From positions 1,984,001 to 2,048,000 of the forward strand of contig NZ_CP066203.1 in NCBI RefSeq assembly GCF_017310545.1: DNA of 64,000 nt, in the 5' to 3' direction. The stretch's first letter is position 1; every line of letters begins with the position of its first letter. The position numbers and the translations under genes are program-made. Under the pieces are notes generated by a model. It was given only the letters and a program-made list of their open reading frames with translations, did not search any database and was not told the DNA's origin. Of the stretch, positions 58,665 through 64,000 are shown one piece after another. Source of the stretch: Methylacidimicrobium sp. B4 (lineage in GTDB: Bacteria > Verrucomicrobiota > Verrucomicrobiia > Methylacidiphilales > Methylacidiphilaceae).

Positions 58665-60188
58665 ATGCTCAAACTCTTCCGCTCTCACTCGGGCTTTCTC
58701 GTGCTCATCCTGGGGCTCATCGGCCTTTCCTTTCTCCTCTTTTATAATGTCCCCGCCCTGAGCCGGTTGCGTGGGGGGGCCCTGGGGAAGATTGCCGGAG
58801 AGGGGGTTACCCTGGAAACGTTTCGCCTCTCGCGGCAGGCGGCGGAAATGGAGCTGGCCCTCTTTTCCGGAGGCAGAGTGCCTCGTCGGGGAGGGATGGA
58901 TCGCCTCCTGAACGAAATTGCGTGGGGACGGCTGGTCTTCCTGGCGGAGGCGAAGCGGCTCCACTGCGTGGTACCCGACGACGTGGTGGTTCGGGCGATC
59001 GAGGCGCTCCCCTTCCTGCAAAAGGACGGTCAGTATAGCGAGGAGCTCTACAACCAGTTCGTGAACGGGTTTCTCGGCGGTCACGGAATCAAAGGCGAAC
59101 GGTTCGTGGAGATCGTTCGGGAGAGCCTCCTCATCGATCAGGTCAAGCTTTCGCTTGTGGCTCCCATCCAGGTGGGACCGGGAGAGGTGGAGAGGCTCTA
59201 CCGGTCGGAGTTCGGCCCGGCCAAGCTGACGGTCGTTCGGCTGTCGCTGGAGCAGTTCCTCCCGTCGGTCACGGTGACCCCGGAGCAGGTCGACGCGGAG
59301 CTCCGGCTGCACGGGTCGGATCCTTCGCTGCGGATTCCCGAGCAGCGGAAGATCGCCTTCGTCGAGTTTGCGCTCCCGCCGGAACAGAGCAAGCTTCCCG
59401 AGAAGGAAAAGAAGGAAGCGGAGGAGAAGCTCTTGCAGCGGGCGGAGGATTTTGCGGTGACCGTGAGCCGGGAAGTGGCCAAGAAGAAGGCCTTTTGGGA
59501 AAAGGCGCAGCAGCAGGGGCTTGCCGTCCAGGAAATCGGATCGGTCTCCGAGGAGAATCCTCCCGATCTGCCCGGGGGAGAGGGGCCCGCCCTCGCCGAG
59601 GCCGCCTTCGCCCTTTCCGAGGAGAATCCGATCAGCGACCCGATCCGAACGCCCGGGGGCTTTCGGGTGCTGGTGCTTACGGAAGTGGAGCCGAGCCGAT
59701 CCCGGCCGCAGGCGGAGATCCGCGAAATCCTGCAACGGAGGCTGGCCGAGCGGCTTGCGTTCGGGAAGCTTCTCGAGCAGGGAAAGGAGACGGCGCAGAG
59801 CCTCCGGAAGGAGCTTGCGGCAGGCAAGTCATTTGCGGATCTCGTGCGGGAGAGGAAGCTGGCGGCGGAAAGCTTGACTCATTTCGTTCCCGCCGAGCCG
59901 TCCAAGGAGCTGCGGGACGGAGCGGAGATCGCGCTCGTGAGCCATCTCCTGGATCCTGGGGACCTCAGCCCGTTCACTCCGGTCCCGGGCGGCGGAATTC
60001 TTGTCTACCTGGAGTCACGGGAGCTTCCGGCTGTCCCGGAAAGCAAGGAGCTCCGGCACCAGATTGAGGAAGGGCTGCGGGAAAGTCGCGAGCAGGAATT
60101 TTTGGAGGAGTGGCTGACGGAAGAGAATCGAAAGCCGGGATACCAGTTGCCCAAGAGCTTGGCGAGCATGGGTCAGGAGGAACCTTGA
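58665..60188 (+). CDS. SurA/PpiD-like periplasmic folding factor
   Basis: A 507-residue protein anchored by one N-terminal helix (about residues 10-28). A SurA-type N-domain follows (about 40-170), then a parvulin-like region containing G-P-A-L-A-E-A-A-F-A-L and G-F-R-V-L-V-L. The prolyl-isomerase motif is degenerate, so chaperone activity is more likely than catalysis. The middle part (residues 230-300) is rich in charged helices. It probably helps fold outer-membrane proteins such as the TonB receptors. Confidence 0.8.
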   Translation: MLKLFRSHSGFLVLILGLIGLSFLLFYNVPALSRLRGGALGKIAGEGVTLETFRLSRQAAEMELALFSGGRVPRRGGMDRLLNEIAWGRLVFLAEAKRLHCVVPDDVVVRAIEALPFLQKDGQYSEELYNQFVNGFLGGHGIKGERFVEIVRESLLIDQVKLSLVAPIQVGPGEVERLYRSEFGPAKLTVVRLSLEQFLPSVTVTPEQVDAELRLHGSDPSLRIPEQRKIAFVEFALPPEQSKLPEKEKKEAEEKLLQRAEDFAVTVSREVAKKKAFWEKAQQQGLAVQEIGSVSEENPPDLPGGEGPALAEAAFALSEENPISDPIRTPGGFRVLVLTEVEPSRSRPQAEIREILQRRLAERLAFGKLLEQGKETAQSLRKELAAGKSFADLVRERKLAAESLTHFVPAEPSKELRDGAEIALVSHLLDPGDLSPFTPVPGGGILVYLESRELPAVPESKELRHQIEEGLRESREQEFLEEWLTEENRKPGYQLPKSLASMGQEEP

Positions 60189-60303
60189 CCCGCGTTCGCG
60201 GCCTCCGCTCCTTGGGGCGGGGTGTCTCTTTGCGAACGGGCCGCCTCCGGCAGAGTGGGCCAGGCCCGGAGCCGAGCATCAGAAGTGGGAACTCCTGACG
60301 ACG

Positions 60304-61188
60304 ATGGAAAAGCAGGGAAAGGCGGGACGGCTCCTTCGCTTCCTCTTTGTGGGAGGCTCCATTGGTGGAATCGCGCTGACCGCCTATCTGACCGCGCTTT
60401 CCTGGTGGGGTAAGCTTCCCCCGGGCTGCAGCGCCGACGGAGGCTGCGGTACGGTCTTGACCAGCAGCTGGGCGAAGCTTTTCGGGCAGCCGGTAAGCTT
60501 GTACGGATTGGGCCTCTATGGTGCGCTTGCGGCTCTCTCGCTCTCGGGTTGGACGGCTTTCCGGCGAGGAGCCGCCCTCCTTCTCCTCCTCTTCGGGCTG
60601 CTCTGGAGCGCTCTCTTCGTCTACGTTTCGCTTTTCGTGCTTGGGGCGACCTGCCCCTACTGCCTGACCTCGGCGGGACTCCTTTTGACCCTGTTCGTCC
60701 TGCTTTTGCTCACACCGGGGCCCCAGCCGGATCGCCGCTTCTGGTTCGCCCTGCTGCCCGCCGTGCTGTTGGCTGGTGGGGGCGGCGTGGCCCTCTTTCA
60801 CGTCTCATCGCTCCGGAGGGAAGGTGCGGCGCGCGCGGCAATGGTCGCCCAGCAGGAGGGGGAGGATCTGGCTTGGCTGGAGGCGCTGGCAACGCACCTG
60901 ACCAAGAGCGGGGCGAAGTTCTACGGAGCGACTTGGTGCAATCATTGCCGGCTGCAGCGCGCGCTCTTCGGGAAGGCCGAGGCGCTCCTTCCCTTCGTCG
61001 ATTGCGCGCCTGAAGGCCGAGGCGGTCCGATGGCCGCTCCGTGCCAGGAGATGGGTGTTCGGACCTTTCCCACCTGGACGATCGGCAATCGAAAGTACGA
61101 GGGGATCTTGATGCCCGAAACCTTGGCGGAGCTGACGGGCTTCCGCCCGCGCCCGGGCGGGAAGGGAGCTCCGCTGATCGGGCCCTGA
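60304..61188 (+). CDS. VKOR-thioredoxin fusion protein
   Basis: A 294-residue membrane enzyme that makes disulfides in exported proteins. N-half is VKOR: four to five helices with loop cysteines C-S-A-D-G-G-C and the quinone-site pair C-P-Y-C (about residue 120). C-half is a thioredoxin-like domain with C-N-H-C (about residue 215). Such fused VKOR homologues replace DsbA/DsbB in several phyla. The cysteine pairs are all present. Confidence 0.92.
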   Translation: MEKQGKAGRLLRFLFVGGSIGGIALTAYLTALSWWGKLPPGCSADGGCGTVLTSSWAKLFGQPVSLYGLGLYGALAALSLSGWTAFRRGAALLLLLFGLLWSALFVYVSLFVLGATCPYCLTSAGLLLTLFVLLLLTPGPQPDRRFWFALLPAVLLAGGGGVALFHVSSLRREGAARAAMVAQQEGEDLAWLEALATHLTKSGAKFYGATWCNHCRLQRALFGKAEALLPFVDCAPEGRGGPMAAPCQEMGVRTFPTWTIGNRKYEGILMPETLAELTGFRPRPGGKGAPLIGP

Positions 61189-61197
61189 GAGAGGCGG

Positions 61198-63729
61198 TTA
61201 AAACTTCCAGGCGAAGGTGCCTTGGAGCCAGAAGGGGAGGCCGGCCACGATACCGCCATAGTCGTTGGTTCGATCGGGCATGGAGCCGATGGCGTAGGGG
61301 AGCCAGTAGGGCTCGTTGGTCAGGTTGTAGATCCAGAGGGAGACTTCCCATTTTGGCTGGGAGTAGAAGATGCGGGCATTGATCAGGTATTGCCAGGGGA
61401 TGGCGGTTGCGTAGTTGTAGCCGAGGAACTGCTGGCTCATGACGAGAGCGCTCAAGGTCGCGCCGAAGCCCGAGTCGGCCTGGTAGGTCACCATGGCGTT
61501 GACGACCTGCTGGGGCCAGCCGATGAAGGGGTAGCTGCCGGGAGGGAAGCTGGCATTGTTGTTGAGCGGGAGGTTGGCCTGGAGGGCGAGGGCGGTGGAG
61601 TAGGTTTGCGACATGGGCGGGCCGTAGGGCAAGCCGGACCAATCTTCGACTCCGCGGGCGAAGAAGTAGCCCGCACGCATCCACCAGTGGCGATCGGGCT
61701 GGTAGGTGAGGTTGGCTTCCAGGCCGGTAACGGTTGCCGGGGTGGGCGAGACATTGACGAAGTTGAAGAGGGGAATCTGCTGGGAGAAGCCCGCAAGCGA
61801 GGCATAGAGCCTGTTGTTCAGGAGGCTCCACTTGAAGCCTCCCTCGAAGAGCTGCTCCTGCAGGTCGAAGGAGCTGGAGGGGAGGCCGCTCGGGTAGACG
61901 TTGAATCCTCCGACCGCGCCCACGTTGGCGACATACATCCAGTTGTAGGTGAAGTAGGCGGTCCACCAGGGGAAAATCTTGTACAGGGCGCTGGCATTGA
62001 TCATGGGAAGCTCCTGGATGGTTTGTGCCTGGACGAAGAGCTCGGGCGGGGTTCCTGGTGGGGTCTGGCTGGAGACGAAGTAGGTGGTGGCCCGGGCTCC
62101 AACGAGGAGGGAGAGCTTGTCGGTGATCTGGAGATCGTGCTGATAGAAGGGGGCAAGGGTCCAGTAGTTGGAGTCGGTCGTTCCGGCACTTCCATTGAGC
62201 GGCTCGAAGTAGACGCCGGGCATTCCCGGGATCGGCCACTCCCCGCCTCCCGGGGCGCGGGGATTGCGGATCAGGGATTGGAAGAAGGCCGTCTGGGTGA
62301 GGTTCCAGCTCGTGGGGTTGGTGCGGAGGATATCCCAGGCGTTTGCGCTGCCGAACCACATTTGGGATTCGTAATCGAGGTTGTGCTCGAATCCCCACTC
62401 GACGCCGGTGTCAATCTGGTGTTGGAGCAGAAGCTTGCCGAGGAGCTTGCTTTCCCGGGAGCTGCTTTCCTCGGATTGGCCCAACGGGGTGGCGAACTGG
62501 GCGAGGAGCTCGGTGCGGTTGTCGATCTCGTAATCTCCCATGGCGACTTCGGTATAGTAGGAGGCTGGCGCAACCACCGCGTTGCGCCCGTAGTAGGCGA
62601 AGGTGTTGTTGCGGAGCTGGAGGCCCTCTCCGAGCTGGAGCCGCTGGACGAGCTGGAGGAAACCCGTGTAGGCACGGCCTTCGGACTCGGGGTTGTTGGC
62701 GATCATTCTTCGGCTGATCGGCTCCAGGGGCCCCGCATAGCTGGCGAAGCCGGGGTTATTGACCGTCCCGATCTGGACTTGGGAGAGGGGCAGGGAGCCG
62801 GTGTTGTAGAGCCCATCTTGGATGAGAGCGCTGGTCGGCCGGTTCATCCACGACATCATTGGCGTGAAATCGTAGGTGCCGAAATCGGAGTAGAAGTCGA
62901 CCGAGTAGTTGTCGGTGGGGCGGGCGCCGAGAGCAAGGTAGACATTCTGCTGGTCATTATGAACGTCGGGCTGGTAGTAGCTTCCGTTCTCGATGCCCAT
63001 GTAGCTCAGCCGATAGGCGACCTTCTGCTCCTTGTCGATCGGACCGCCGATGTCGGCTCCCCACATGTAGTTTTGATACATGCCCGTGGTATCCCACACC
63101 TGCCCGCGGAAGCGGTCGAAATAGGGCTGCTTGGTGATGTAGTTGACCGTACCGCCGGCCGCCTGCTCTTGGCCAAAGACGGCGGTGGCCGGCCCCTCGG
63201 TGATGTCCTCGGACTCGACCATGTTCCAATTGAAGGGGGTCAGGGGCATGCCCGCTTGGAGAGCGGTAAACTGGATGCCATTGATGTAGGGCTGTGCGGC
63301 CATGCCGCGGACGGAGGGGGCGGCCATCATGCCGCCGCTGTTTTCGCTGATGGCACCCGGGATCAGGAAAGCGGTGCTCAAGGGATCGAGGTAGCCTTGG
63401 GCGGTCATGCCCGAGGAGCGCATCAGGGTCTGGTTGACCGGGGTGACCTGCCGCGGGGTGTCGAGGACCGAGAGGTCGAGGCCGTAGACCGAGGAGCTGT
63501 CGGTCGGCAGGACGTCCGAGGCGGGAGGAGGTGCCGCCGTCACGGAGACTTCGGGGAGCGTGGTCGTGGTTTCCATGGCGGGCGTGGACGACTCGAATGG
63601 AGCTCCGTATCCCGCGCTCTCGTAAAGGAGGAGGAGTGAAAGGAGCGCGGCGGAGACGGGGCGAATGCCCCCGCCTCCTCGGCGGGATGGAGGCGAGGAA
63701 GGTCCTGCGCTCCGCCGGTGAGGCCTCAT
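61198..63729 (-). CDS. TonB-dependent receptor
   Basis: An 843-residue outer-membrane protein. A signal peptide (about residues 20-44) precedes the plug, which has D-T-P-R-Q-V-T-P-V-N-Q-T-L, I-T-E-G-P-A-T-A-V-F-G and V-N-Y-I-T-K-Q-P-Y-F-D. The barrel ends T-F-A-W-K-F. It is clearly a paralogue of the receptor at 9047 (shared Y-M-W-G, Y-M-G-I-E-N-G-S and N-D-Q-Q-N segments) but has no helix-turn-helix. The ATG at 63729 is preferred; an earlier start at 63810 is possible. Ligand unknown. Confidence 0.9.
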   Translation of the reverse strand: MRPHRRSAGPSSPPSRRGGGGIRPVSAALLSLLLLYESAGYGAPFESSTPAMETTTTLPEVSVTAAPPPASDVLPTDSSSVYGLDLSVLDTPRQVTPVNQTLMRSSGMTAQGYLDPLSTAFLIPGAISENSGGMMAAPSVRGMAAQPYINGIQFTALQAGMPLTPFNWNMVESEDITEGPATAVFGQEQAAGGTVNYITKQPYFDRFRGQVWDTTGMYQNYMWGADIGGPIDKEQKVAYRLSYMGIENGSYYQPDVHNDQQNVYLALGARPTDNYSVDFYSDFGTYDFTPMMSWMNRPTSALIQDGLYNTGSLPLSQVQIGTVNNPGFASYAGPLEPISRRMIANNPESEGRAYTGFLQLVQRLQLGEGLQLRNNTFAYYGRNAVVAPASYYTEVAMGDYEIDNRTELLAQFATPLGQSEESSSRESKLLGKLLLQHQIDTGVEWGFEHNLDYESQMWFGSANAWDILRTNPTSWNLTQTAFFQSLIRNPRAPGGGEWPIPGMPGVYFEPLNGSAGTTDSNYWTLAPFYQHDLQITDKLSLLVGARATTYFVSSQTPPGTPPELFVQAQTIQELPMINASALYKIFPWWTAYFTYNWMYVANVGAVGGFNVYPSGLPSSSFDLQEQLFEGGFKWSLLNNRLYASLAGFSQQIPLFNFVNVSPTPATVTGLEANLTYQPDRHWWMRAGYFFARGVEDWSGLPYGPPMSQTYSTALALQANLPLNNNASFPPGSYPFIGWPQQVVNAMVTYQADSGFGATLSALVMSQQFLGYNYATAIPWQYLINARIFYSQPKWEVSLWIYNLTNEPYWLPYAIGSMPDRTNDYGGIVAGLPFWLQGTFAWKF

Positions 63730-63853
63730 GTGGGCCAAGAGTAGAAGAAAGAGGTGAGAATCCGCTATCGCGCTCTTGCGAATTTTTGATGGAAGATTGC
63801 GCGGAGGCACGCTTTCCCGGTGCGTCGGCCTCTGCCCGCGTCTTGGGGAAACG

Positions 63854-64000
63854 CTATGTCGCCAGCAGGCGCCGGGGCTCGATGCCGAAGAGCGGGGCTA
63901 AGCGGAAGAGGCCAAAGATCAGGAAGCCGACGAGCGGCAGGCTCACTGCGACCGGGGCGGGGAGGCGCGCGCCCTGGCCCAGGATGAGGAAGAAGCGATA
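63854..64000 (-). CDS. C-terminus of a membrane protein, LptF/LptG-like
   Basis: The last 48 codons of a gene running off the right edge, with two hydrophobic stretches (about V-A-V-S-L-P-L-V-G-F-L-I-F-G-L-F and a preceding half helix) and a short tail ending L-L-A-T. It resembles the last membrane segment of YjgP/YjgQ lipopolysaccharide-export permeases, but the fragment is too short to prove it. Confidence 0.35.
   Translation of the reverse strand, partial: YRFFLILGQGARLPAPVAVSLPLVGFLIFGLFRLAPLFGIEPRRLLAT

Noticed and set aside
1-64000. CRISPR arrays, rRNA genes and prophage
   Set aside because: No regularly spaced direct repeats, rRNA sequence or phage structural genes were seen by reading.

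Overview
The window is GC-rich, densely coded chromosomal DNA with few gaps, many 4-nt ATGA or GTGA overlaps and frequent GTG starts. The gene set points to a Gram-negative (diderm) bacterium: an Mla-type lipid-transport operon, Lnt, two TonB-dependent receptors and an LptF/G-like end. The style of the TonB receptors, the signal-anchored HPCxxC protein beside one of them and the core genes suggest Verrucomicrobiota, possibly the acidophilic methanotroph lineage (Methylacidimicrobium/Methylacidiphilum). That placement is inference; no rRNA or methane-oxidation gene is present to confirm it.

Layout. 1-3.3 kb: end of a glycosyltransferase, pyrophosphatase, a decayed nucleotidyltransferase/HEPN toxin-antitoxin cluster, and an intact Phd/VapC pair. 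3.4-8.3 kb: aldehyde dehydrogenase, YceI protein, two overlapping glycosyltransferases and a membrane protein. 8.5-13.3 kb: a small secreted HPCxxC protein, a TonB-dependent receptor carrying an N-terminal excisionase-type helix-turn-helix, and a cell-wall amidase. 13.4-16.9 kb: a four-gene MCE/Mla operon. 17-18.4 kb: a TnpB-only IS200/IS605-type element. 18.4-30.2 kb: MscL, glucan phosphorylase, ABC exporter, glycerate kinase, ankyrin protein, Mrp ATPase, NamZ-like muramidase and a RelE-like gene. 30.4-39.4 kb: malate dehydrogenase, cyclase, an IS1595-like transposon carrying a TnpB-like nuclease inserted in the 3' end of an aldehyde dehydrogenase gene, then SagB-type oxidoreductase, 2OG-Fe(II) oxygenase and an endonuclease V homologue. 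39.5-48.8 kb: STAS-like protein, tRNA-Thr, and housekeeping genes (folate cyclo-ligase, SDR, AI-2E transporter, MiaB, NagA, PurL, AccD). 48.8-54.9 kb: ComF, CPBP protease, AccA, then ribH-nusB-ftsY-ribD-hpt. 55-56.8 kb: a two-gene AAA ATPase/Toprim-like cassette. 56.8-64 kb: Lnt, a SurA/PpiD-like chaperone, VKOR-thioredoxin fusion, a second TonB receptor, and the end of an LptF/G-like permease.

The strongest discovery is at 32,491-34,644. A 2,138-bp element has inverted ends and a perfect 8-bp target duplication (TTCGGCGA). It encodes an IS1595-type transposase truncated before most of its DDE domain, followed with a 1-nt overlap by a 520-residue TnpB-like protein with intact RuvC and zinc-ribbon residues. 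The original 12-residue C-terminus and stop codon of the interrupted dehydrogenase lie on the far side of the element, so the insertion can be reconstructed to the base. Second is the in-frame fusion of a DNA-binding domain to a TonB-dependent receptor at 9,047, where no ATG, GTG or TTG start lies between the DNA-binding domain and the internal signal-like segment.
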